The position numbers were made by a program, and so were the translations under genes. 64,000 nt of DNA from Prevotella sp. UBA5387 (GTDB taxonomy: Bacteria > Bacteroidota > Bacteroidia > Bacteroidales > Bacteroidaceae). This document shows, piece by piece, positions 49,217 through 57,043 of the stretch. Every line of letters begins with the position of its first letter. Position 1 is the first letter of the stretch. The notes under the pieces were generated by a model. It ran no database searches, was not told the origin of the DNA, and was given only the letters and a program-made list of their open reading frames with translations. The stretch is taken from the NCBI GenBank assembly GCA_002407775.1, contig DHOP01000026.1:56638-120637 (forward strand). Direction: 5' to 3'.

Positions 49217-50911
49217 ATGATTAATCCTATGCAAAAGAGAAAAATAAATAGGGGGTTGACCTTGCTTGTACTGTTCATGCTGAGCATGTTTCAGGTTATC
49301 GTCACTTCATGTAGCGACAAAGAAAACACAGGAGGCGGTATACCTGAGATTACTGCTGTTAGAGTTCCTAACCCTGCCGCGGCCGATAGTTTCTTTGTAA
49401 AATCCGTTCCTGGACAAGTCATTGTCATTGTTGGAAAAAACCTAGACAACGTGATGAAGGTTTATATCAATGATCAAGAGGTATCCTTTAATTCTACGAT
49501 GAACACTGATCACAGTCTCATTGTAACTGTACCGACAGAGGAGAAGGGCTTCAAGCTCACCGCCTTCAATAGCGACTTAAAAGATGAGATACGCGTAGTA
49601 ACCTCACATGGGGAAACTGCCTATGCCTTCAAGATTACTGCACCCTACCCTTCAATTGCACGTATTCAAGGAAAATATCCCCGAGGTACTGGAGACACTC
49701 TGTTTGTTTATGGTTCTAACCTTGTAGATGTTGAAAAGGTTTATTTCACAGATATCCCTGCAACAAAGCTTGATTCTACTTCTTGGACAGAAATTGAAGG
49801 TAATACTGTAGATGCCATTAAGTATTTCAGTATTACCCAGAACCATTATCTTGACAATAAGACACAAGCCTATACCACAGACTCAAAGATTGGCGTCATT
49901 ACACCGGAGATACCCTATGAAAGTGGAACCATTGTCGTAAAAACCGCTGGGGGCTACTCTTATATGCCTTATTATAAGCGTCCGGGGGTTCCCACAATCA
50001 ATTCAATCAGCTCTGATTTCCCAGAGATTGGTGAGGAGGTTGTCATTACTGGCACGGAATTCGTGCAAGTACAGAGCATTACCTATGGTGATATTTCCCT
50101 CACAAACGAAGACATGAAAGTCTCTCCATCGGAAGATTCCATTAAGTTTATCTGTAAATCAAAACCAACAGTTGGTAGTGGGTCAACCATAACACTTACC
50201 ACACCTGGTGGAACTGTAAGCGAAGATAACTTCTTCAACTACTCTTTCCTTCTCTTCAACTTTGATGATCTCGGTCTAAATAATGGATGGGGACCAGATG
50301 CCGTGTATGAAACAGCTACACTCACGTCTGTTCCTTACACCAGTGATGGAAACTATGCCCGCTTCAAGGAAACGCAGAGCCAAACGTGGTGGGGAGCGAT
50401 GATTTATTACAAATACTCTGCTGATTCCAAGTTCCCTCTTCCGAGTTATGACCTGATCCCTGCAGATGCATCACTCAATGATGTTTATTTAGCAATAGAG
50501 GTTTACAACAACAATAGTGATTACAACAACGGATTGTTCGGTGGTTATTTGCGCTACTTTATCCAACAGGATGCTGAAGACCCTGTTCCCACGAATAACG
50601 ACAGTGGTAACCCTAATCCGGTAGGTAAGGTTAACCAGTTTGACAATTTCGCCTGGGTGGATTACAACGCTAGTACGTTCTCACATCCATTGGGAGTCCT
50701 CTCTGACATAAATGGTGATCATCCGGTTGGCAAGTGGTATCGCCACGTACTTCCACTCAGTAGATTTGGCAAACTTCAGGGTCAAACCTATAAGGACTTG
50801 GTCAACATGGGACTCAATCAAATTCGTATACAATGCCTCAACCAAACTGTTACAACAGGAAAGGTTGATGTAATGTTTGACAATGTTCGTATTTATTATA
50901 ACAAGAAATGA
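49217..50911 (+). CDS. IPT/TIG-domain surface glycan-binding lipoprotein
   Basis: A lipoprotein of about 564 aa, the usual third gene of SusC/SusD loci (SGBP-B type). The lipobox is VIVTSC. Two to three IPT/TIG immunoglobulin-like modules follow: VPGQVIVIVGKNLDNVMKVY, then RGTGDTLFVYGSNLVDVEKV, and PEIGEEVVITGTEFVQVQSI. The C-terminal 250 residues (FNFDDLGLNNGWGPDAVY onward) are a beta-sandwich likely to bind the glycan. The start is uncertain: the frame opens at 49193, overlapping susD, and ATGs at 49217 or 49229 are equally good. The stop overlaps the GH5 start by 4 nt, so the two are translationally coupled. Confidence 0.85.
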   Translation: MINPMQKRKINRGLTLLVLFMLSMFQVIVTSCSDKENTGGGIPEITAVRVPNPAAADSFFVKSVPGQVIVIVGKNLDNVMKVYINDQEVSFNSTMNTDHSLIVTVPTEEKGFKLTAFNSDLKDEIRVVTSHGETAYAFKITAPYPSIARIQGKYPRGTGDTLFVYGSNLVDVEKVYFTDIPATKLDSTSWTEIEGNTVDAIKYFSITQNHYLDNKTQAYTTDSKIGVITPEIPYESGTIVVKTAGGYSYMPYYKRPGVPTINSISSDFPEIGEEVVITGTEFVQVQSITYGDISLTNEDMKVSPSEDSIKFICKSKPTVGSGSTITLTTPGGTVSEDNFFNYSFLLFNFDDLGLNNGWGPDAVYETATLTSVPYTSDGNYARFKETQSQTWWGAMIYYKYSADSKFPLPSYDLIPADASLNDVYLAIEVYNNNSDYNNGLFGGYLRYFIQQDAEDPVPTNNDSGNPNPVGKVNQFDNFAWVDYNASTFSHPLGVLSDINGDHPVGKWYRHVLPLSRFGKLQGQTYKDLVNMGLNQIRIQCLNQTVTTGKVDVMFDNVRIYYNKK

Positions 50912-52368
50912 TGAAAAAACTTAGATATCTTTTGTGGTTAGTATTTATATTGTTGTCCTCAGTTCCCATCCAAAGTTGTAGTGATGATGACAAAACACCC
51001 TCGGCAACTAAACTAGAAGTACTAAAAAACAATACCCCTATAGAATCTTTGGACTTTCAGATACCTGCATCATCTATGATGATTGGCATCAATTGCGATG
51101 CCGATTGGACAGCCACTGTTTCGGATTCTTCATGGGTCAATATATCAAATCATGCTGGTTATGGTTATGATAACAAACTTTCATACATTAAAGTATCCGT
51201 AACTCGTAATACTACTGAAGCACGTCAAGCACAGCTGACAATCACATCAGGAAGTTTACAAAAGGTTATTACTATCAGCCAAGGCGGTGAAGGACTTGAC
51301 CCTAACGACCCTTTTGAAAGTTCGTTCTCATTTGTCAACAACATGAAAGTAGGCTACAACCTTGGCAATACACTTGATGCCAACCCAGACATCTATACAG
51401 TTCCTGCCAATTTTAATGCAAAATCTACCTCCGATTGGGAGACTTCATGGGGGCAACCCGTAACCACACAAGCTATTATTGATGCCATTGCTGCAAAGGG
51501 ATTCAACATCATCCGTATCCCCGTAACATGGTATCCCCACATGGATAGTGAGGGCAACATTGATGCTCAATGGATGGCACGTGTAAAAGAAGTGGTCGAC
51601 TATGTTATCAAAGCGGGTTGCTACTGCATAGTGAACGTACACCATGATAATGGTGCTAAGTCAGCTGGACGTAGAGACTCCTCTGCTTGGCTTGTTGCTG
51701 ATGCGACTCAATATGACGCTGTCAAGGCTCGCTACAAGAAGCTTTGGACACAGATTGCCACAGAATTTCGCAACTATAACGACAAATTGCTTTTTGAATC
51801 TTTCAACGAGATACTTGACAAAAATTACACATGGGGTGATGCTTCTGAGGCGGGTGCTTACGCCGTAGTGAACAAACTCAACCAAGACTTTGTCGATGCA
51901 GTACGTGCAACAGGCGGAAATAACGAGTATCGAAACCTTGTCTGCAATACTTATAGTGCCGGACATACTAAAGCAAAACTCGACAATTGGCTGGTTCCAC
52001 AAGACGTTCACCCAAATCATATTGTAGCATCATATCATACTTATGACCCTTACAGCTTCTGTAACGACAACGGACAGTATAACATCAATATCTTTGATGC
52101 TTCTTGCGAAGCTGAGATAGATGCTATGATAAAGCTTACTTCCGATCGTTTCAGTGAATTAGGTATACCCTTCTTTGTTGGGGAATTTGGTGCCATTGAC
52201 AACAAAAAAAGCATGGCCGAAAGAATCAAATATGCTAAATATATGATGACAAAGCTGCGAAGTCATGGAACCTCAGGCTTATGGTGGATGGGTTTATATG
52301 ACCGCAAGACTAAGACATGGTATGAAAACGAGATTGCTGATGCCCTGATGAGTGTCGTTAACCAATAA
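50908..52368 (+). CDS. BACON-GH5 endoglucanase lipoprotein
   Basis: A 486-aa surface endo-glycanase. The lipobox is SVPIQSC (Cys24). Residues 35-127 form a BACON domain (ADWTATVSDSSWVNISNH, then SGSLQKVITISQGG), a spacer or glycan-binding module. Residues 137-486 are a GH5 TIM barrel: MKVGYNLGNTLDA, FNIIRIPVTWYP and VNVHHDN, with acid/base Glu301 in LFESFNEI and nucleophile Glu426 in FVGEFGA. The sequence best resembles subfamily 4, which includes endo-beta-1,4-glucanases and xyloglucanases. BACON-GH5 lipoproteins occur in Bacteroides xyloglucan loci, but none of the xyloglucan side-chain enzymes are here. It is the last gene of the locus, coupled to the gene upstream. Confidence 0.93.
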   Translation: MMKKLRYLLWLVFILLSSVPIQSCSDDDKTPSATKLEVLKNNTPIESLDFQIPASSMMIGINCDADWTATVSDSSWVNISNHAGYGYDNKLSYIKVSVTRNTTEARQAQLTITSGSLQKVITISQGGEGLDPNDPFESSFSFVNNMKVGYNLGNTLDANPDIYTVPANFNAKSTSDWETSWGQPVTTQAIIDAIAAKGFNIIRIPVTWYPHMDSEGNIDAQWMARVKEVVDYVIKAGCYCIVNVHHDNGAKSAGRRDSSAWLVADATQYDAVKARYKKLWTQIATEFRNYNDKLLFESFNEILDKNYTWGDASEAGAYAVVNKLNQDFVDAVRATGGNNEYRNLVCNTYSAGHTKAKLDNWLVPQDVHPNHIVASYHTYDPYSFCNDNGQYNINIFDASCEAEIDAMIKLTSDRFSELGIPFFVGEFGAIDNKKSMAERIKYAKYMMTKLRSHGTSGLWWMGLYDRKTKTWYENEIADALMSVVNQ

Positions 52369-52374
52369 TATTTG

Positions 52375-52405
52375 CTGTCCGCCTCGATTTAAGGCGGACA
52401 GTTTT
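52375..52405 (+). terminator. Terminator of the polysaccharide locus
   Basis: CTGTCCGCC pairs with GGCGGACAG around a 9-nt loop and runs into TTTTATTATT, 6 bp after the GH5 stop. Confidence 0.85.
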
Positions 52406-52835
52406 ATTATTGACTATCCTACCTCATTTTTTCTGATTCAATATTTTAACAGAATATCTACTCCTCGATCAAAACATAAATCTATTCTTCCAAACAACCT
52501 AATCTCACCAAACGTTACAAAATAATTTCTGAATTTTCAAAGCAGGATCTAATGCAACATGAGTTCGACGAATTTACGTTGTTTTCGGCATAATAAATAT
52601 TTGTTAGACCGAAACCTCTCGAATGTTCATTACGCCTATAAAGAGAACTATCATCATAACAAAAATCACTATATAACATATAAGGAGGCATAGTGATTAA
52701 CTGATGAATCATCTCATCTTCTGTGTTTCGAGATAGTCTTCATAATGAGAAGAGTTTGATTCCAGAAGAAAACAATATCGATGAAGAACTTCTTTGTAAG
52801 GAGTTTAAAGAATGATTGCTATTCTTTCCAAAACA
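52406..52835. other. Spacer with possible coding remnants
   Basis: No intact gene recognised. A plus-strand fragment near 52720-52814 reads like a protein end (SLHNEKSLIPEENNIDEE, then LLCKEFKE before the stop) but has stops just upstream. On the minus strand, 52515-52712 is an open frame of 65 codons rich in Tyr, Asn and Ser with no recognised product. Either may be debris of a lost gene. Confidence 0.3.
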
Positions 52836-55694
52836 CTAATACCATTGCACAGCATTACTATATCCACTACGCTTGTCATATTTCAAGGCATCCGTTAAGG
52901 TAGACGCATTGGCACGGAAAGTAAAGTTGTAGCTGGTGTACGGAGCGAGAACCACAGAGCAGCTCATATTAAAGCAATGAAGATCACGCTGGAGTGATGC
53001 TGTTGTCATAGACATCTTGTTGTTTTCGAAGTCGTATCCACTAGAGAAACTGATATTCCATCCATCACTGATACGCAAGTTACCACTAACATTAAGTGTC
53101 TGAGTAAATTTATAGGGATATCGCATGGTCTTAGAATTGAACTTACCACCAGTGTTTTCACGCATGGTGATACCATATCCAAATGTAAGAGACCAAGGCA
53201 TAGTAAAAGACATATAACCATCTTCGTCGGTTTTAGCCTTACCGCCACCACCTTGTTTTTTTGCACCTCGCTGGCCTTCAATCATAGTTTCATCCACATT
53301 GCTCTCAATGTCGGTGTCTACACCCTCGTCATTCTTCTTGTTCTTATTCTTCTCTTCTTCATCACCTCCACCGAAGAGCTTCATGATTTTCTCGGGATTC
53401 AACGTGTAAGATAAGTTCTGTGACATACCTTGGAAACGCCCAAACCTACCATATCCCCACTCTGTATTGTTGCCAATGTAAGGCCTTCCGTCCTCACCAA
53501 TTTCATATGCGTATGTTGCAAATACCGCATTCAAGTTAAAGGTATAGCTCTTCCACCATTTAAGACGGATGCGCATACTCAGATCACTCCATTTATGTGT
53601 TGGTGCCGCCATATTGTATGACATAGAAGCACCAAGTTCATCAATGAGGCTTATCTTCTTAAAACCCGAACTATCCTCATCGCTTTTAATCTTCATTTCG
53701 AGGTTGTTGCTCACATCCCACGAAATACTTCCCGTTCGACCTCTGCCCGGGGCGCTATACAAACCACCATCGTATGGAGAATACTCCACTAGTGACACAT
53801 TACCATTAACATCTGTTTTTTGATAGGTATCATAGTAACCATAGCGTCGTGCACCAAAGTCAGGAGCATAACTGAAGCTCATCTGAGGTGTGAAGACATG
53901 GCGAATGGCTTGAATCTTATCACCAAAGATCTTTCTGTTGGGAGTGTAAAAGCCATAAAGTTTAGTACTTGCCGAAAGGCTAAGATTCCAGTTGTAGAGA
54001 TTATGGAATCCGTACGTTGTATCCCTAACCTCCACCTGACGTTCCTCATCCCAGGACTTGGTCACCTTACGAGTGGTCATGCGATCCGTCAAATTGAACG
54101 ATGGAGTTAGATTGATAAAATTAAACAACATGAAGTTGGCATTAATAGGGATGTTGTGCTGCATGCCGTTACGCCAGTCTTTAACCAAGTTGGAGTGGAA
54201 AAGCTTATTTTCCTTTGTATTGATAGAGTTAGAAAGCTGTCCCGTATAACTCATAGATATCTTCTCATACCAGCGTTCCTCACCTGCTTGATGCTTACGA
54301 CGAAACGGATAGAAACGACTAATAGAAATATTCAAGTCAGGTAAAGACACCGCTATGGATGAATCACGCATATTCTGAGAAAGGTTTGCGGTAGAGCTAA
54401 GAGACATACCAATACTAGATAATGTAGTGCTCCAACTGACTGATGACGTACGCGTTGATTGTGTCATTGTCTGCGGGTTGTACATGCTGGTAAGGTTATT
54501 ACGCTCATAACTTGACGAAGCAAAGTTCACACTTGCCGACAAAGAGCTAAATGGATTGGCCTTTGGATCCTGGCGATGACTCCATTGTAATTTGAAGCTT
54601 TGTTGCTCTTGGTAATCCGGCATACCTTTATCACCAGTCTTGGTGTTTTGCAAACTGAAGAAGAAAGAGCCACTATACTTGTAACGTTTGCGATAGTTGG
54701 TGGCGGCAGAAATGCCCCAAGATCCCTTGGTATAGATCTCACCAATTAGTTTTAAGTCCCATTTATCGTTAATAGCAAAGTAGTAACCACCATCACGTAA
54801 GTAAAAGCCACGATTATTTTCGTCGCCATAAGTAGGCATGATAAACCCGCTACTGTAACTCTTAGTAAATGGGAAGAAACCATAAGGAATAGCCAATGGC
54901 AATGGCACATCAGCTACAACAAGGTGCGCTGGCCCAAAAACCACGTCCTTACCAGGACGGACTTTGGCACGTGATAGTGCAATATAGAAGTCGGGATGAT
55001 CCTTGTCGCAGGTTGTGTAGCGCCCATGAGCAAGAAACACATCACCTTTATCATTACGCTTAGAAATCTGACTTGTTAGATATCCGTCCTGTTGCTGGGT
55101 GTATGCTTGCTGGACAATGCCCTTCTTCGTCTTGAAGTTAAAAGCCATGGTGTCAGTGTCATACTTGTCCTGCCCCATGGTGAATTGTGGACGACCCTTG
55201 AGACCTGTCTTCTCTGTTGAGTCTTTGGAACCGGTAGCATGAACCAAACTACTATCAAGACTCATATAGATCTTATCGCTCTTCAGGTTCATTGTTTCAT
55301 AGTCTACCTCTGATGAGCCATAAAGATGAGCAGTGTTGGAGCTAGCTTCATATACGAGAGAGTCCGTCGCATTATATTTTACAGGAGCATCTATACCACT
55401 CTTCTTACTTTTATTGATGGAGTCAAGGCGGATGGAATCGTCAATCACCTTATTATGGTGATAAATTGCAAGTTGTAACGAATCCATGGATAAAGTGTCC
55501 AGTATGGTATTGGCGGAAATTTGTTCGGTTTTGGATTTTTCCAACAATGAACTGCCTTTCAAGGAATCTTTCACCATTGTGGAATCACCAACTGGCTCTT
55601 GCAATTGGTGTTCAGAGAAGAGGAATACACTACCATCAGCCATAACAAAAGTGATGGCTAATAACAATAGAGTGATGAAAGATTTAGTCCTCAT
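52836..55694 (-). CDS. lptD: LptD-like outer-membrane LPS assembly protein
   Basis: A 952-aa outer-membrane protein of the Bacteroidota LptD type, which places lipopolysaccharide in the outer leaflet. The signal sequence is MRTKSFITLLLLAITFVMA. The periplasmic OstA-like part (about residues 105-290) includes DSLVYEASSNTAHLYGSSEV and LVVADVPLPLAIPYGFFPF; the barrel follows, with FTKSYSSGFIMPTYGDENNR at its start. The barrel carries a charged, low-complexity loop of Lys, Asp, Glu and Gly (around residues 770-820). An LptE partner is not visible here. A minus-strand TACTTTTG lies only 9 bp before the ATG. Confidence 0.88.
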   Translation of the reverse strand: MRTKSFITLLLLAITFVMADGSVFLFSEHQLQEPVGDSTMVKDSLKGSSLLEKSKTEQISANTILDTLSMDSLQLAIYHHNKVIDDSIRLDSINKSKKSGIDAPVKYNATDSLVYEASSNTAHLYGSSEVDYETMNLKSDKIYMSLDSSLVHATGSKDSTEKTGLKGRPQFTMGQDKYDTDTMAFNFKTKKGIVQQAYTQQQDGYLTSQISKRNDKGDVFLAHGRYTTCDKDHPDFYIALSRAKVRPGKDVVFGPAHLVVADVPLPLAIPYGFFPFTKSYSSGFIMPTYGDENNRGFYLRDGGYYFAINDKWDLKLIGEIYTKGSWGISAATNYRKRYKYSGSFFFSLQNTKTGDKGMPDYQEQQSFKLQWSHRQDPKANPFSSLSASVNFASSSYERNNLTSMYNPQTMTQSTRTSSVSWSTTLSSIGMSLSSTANLSQNMRDSSIAVSLPDLNISISRFYPFRRKHQAGEERWYEKISMSYTGQLSNSINTKENKLFHSNLVKDWRNGMQHNIPINANFMLFNFINLTPSFNLTDRMTTRKVTKSWDEERQVEVRDTTYGFHNLYNWNLSLSASTKLYGFYTPNRKIFGDKIQAIRHVFTPQMSFSYAPDFGARRYGYYDTYQKTDVNGNVSLVEYSPYDGGLYSAPGRGRTGSISWDVSNNLEMKIKSDEDSSGFKKISLIDELGASMSYNMAAPTHKWSDLSMRIRLKWWKSYTFNLNAVFATYAYEIGEDGRPYIGNNTEWGYGRFGRFQGMSQNLSYTLNPEKIMKLFGGGDEEEKNKNKKNDEGVDTDIESNVDETMIEGQRGAKKQGGGGKAKTDEDGYMSFTMPWSLTFGYGITMRENTGGKFNSKTMRYPYKFTQTLNVSGNLRISDGWNISFSSGYDFENNKMSMTTASLQRDLHCFNMSCSVVLAPYTSYNFTFRANASTLTDALKYDKRSGYSNAVQWY

Positions 55695-55702
55695 TTAAAG
55701 TA

Positions 55703-55710
55703 CAAAAGTA
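55703..55710 (-). promoter_or_regulatory. Possible -7 element of lptD
   Basis: The minus strand reads TACTTTTG 9 bp before the lptD ATG, which would make the message almost leaderless. It may be a chance match. Confidence 0.35.
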
Positions 55711-55864
55711 ATTAAATGTTGGTGAACAGCCGAGCGTTTTCTCATTTTTAACGTAGGATCCCATTAATAGCTAATAGCCTACCAACTATTATCGAGTATT
55801 TTCGAAAATATTATGATTAAGTTATGTGTTGCTTCATTTTAAACTATCTTGGAGTCTCTGTTTT

Positions 55865-56401
55865 TCAAGCAAACATTTTGACCCACTCACGGAATCGTTC
55901 TACTCCTTCTTCTCCAAACTTAGCTAAGCTTCTTTCGGCCTGCTCCACCGTTTTTTCATGCTGAAGGTTAGACTTGCTATAAAATTTATCGGCATAACAA
56001 ATAACCTTCTCTTCCATAGTTTCTGGTAGGAAGTCGCGATGAGGAAGAAGAAGATGGCCAGCAATGATACTCTCCGCAGTTAGTCCTGCACCTGTATGGC
56101 GTTCGCAAACACGTGCATGGCCTGGATACCCTTCTTTGCGCATAAGTTCCGCACCAAGAAATCCATGACGAAGGTAATGCTCCTTGCCAAAGCAGCAGAT
56201 TGCGGGAGCATCGCAAAGAAAAATGCCAATATCATGTATCATCGCCGCCTCTTCAACAAACTGACGATCCAGATGAAGTTCCGGATGGAGGTCACACACT
56301 TTCAATGCACGTACTGTTACCTGGCGACTATGTATCATCAGTATTTCTTTCAAGCGGTTATCCTGAGGATAATACTTGTCTATGATGATGTTATAATTCA
56401 T
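55865..56401 (-). CDS. HD-domain phosphohydrolase-like protein
   Basis: A 178-aa HD-fold protein. The metal-binding His-Asp pair is in EEAAMIHDIGIFLCDAP, an earlier His is in LMIHSRQVTVRAL, and later ligands may lie in KEHYLRHGFLGAELM and CERHTGAGL. The substrate is unknown; the fold includes nucleotidases and other phosphohydrolases. The start at 56401 gives MNYNIIIDKYYP; the frame reaches 56452 inside the upstream gene, which is less likely. The 2-bp gap to the upstream helical protein gene makes them one operon. Confidence 0.85.
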   Translation of the reverse strand: MNYNIIIDKYYPQDNRLKEILMIHSRQVTVRALKVCDLHPELHLDRQFVEEAAMIHDIGIFLCDAPAICCFGKEHYLRHGFLGAELMRKEGYPGHARVCERHTGAGLTAESIIAGHLLLPHRDFLPETMEEKVICYADKFYSKSNLQHEKTVEQAERSLAKFGEEGVERFREWVKMFA

Positions 56402-56403
56402 TG

Positions 56404-56937
56404 TTATACCTTGTTTTTCCTGATTTGAGATCTTACTGACCTCTTTGCACATTTTAGGCCTGCACTCAAGTCTTCGTTATCTAATATGTCTATAGTCAAC
56501 TCTAACTCCATCAAAAGTTCTGGGTAATGCTGACATTGTGTAAAACTCAGATAAAGACATAATGCTCTGATACCGATAGGGACTGAATTATCTACAATAC
56601 ACGAGAGGCAAAAGTCGAGGAAGTCTGTCCTTAGATTTTGTTTGTCAAACGATTGTCTCTTAAGTATCGAGAGCAGCAAACGACGCTTTGTGTTGCTTGT
56701 CGTTGCCAAGGCTTCAGATATCAATTCACCCTGTTTGGCATTCAAAAACCTTTCTGCTCTGCCTTTGGCATGACTGAGAATCCACGCGGCGTTGTCTGAA
56801 ATACGCTTGTCGGCATCAATAAGCAAGTCATAGAGCTCATTAACCACGCTGATGCCTTCATTTTCTTGCATCCGCATGACGTACTCAGCTATGTCTGGCT
56901 TATTTATTCTTCCACTTAGTCGTTCACGCAATGTCAT
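56404..56937 (-). CDS. Helical HEAT-like repeat protein of unknown function
   Basis: A 177-aa, predicted all-helical protein with three or four HEAT-like helix pairs: ISDNAAWILSHAKGRAERFL, then TKRRLLLSILKRQSF and IGIRALCLYLSFTQCQHYPE. It ends in a basic segment (KCAKRSVRSQIRKNK). No catalytic motif was seen, so a binding or scaffold role is likely. It is upstream of the HD-domain gene by 2 bp. I do not recognise a named family. Confidence 0.7.
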   Translation of the reverse strand: MTLRERLSGRINKPDIAEYVMRMQENEGISVVNELYDLLIDADKRISDNAAWILSHAKGRAERFLNAKQGELISEALATTSNTKRRLLLSILKRQSFDKQNLRTDFLDFCLSCIVDNSVPIGIRALCLYLSFTQCQHYPELLMELELTIDILDNEDLSAGLKCAKRSVRSQIRKNKV

Positions 56938-57043
56938 AGCCCCCTATCGATGTCTCCGCTTTATCGCAAAGCGACCCATTCTTGCCGGCAACGAACCGTA
57001 TAAGAATGAGTCGACTTAAATCGTAAAATTTTATCGAAAAGGC

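Noticed and set aside
42699..52368. Complete xyloglucan utilization locus
   Set aside because: BACON-GH5 and SusC/SusD are present, but no GH31, GH2, GH3, GH95 or regulator gene lies in the cluster.
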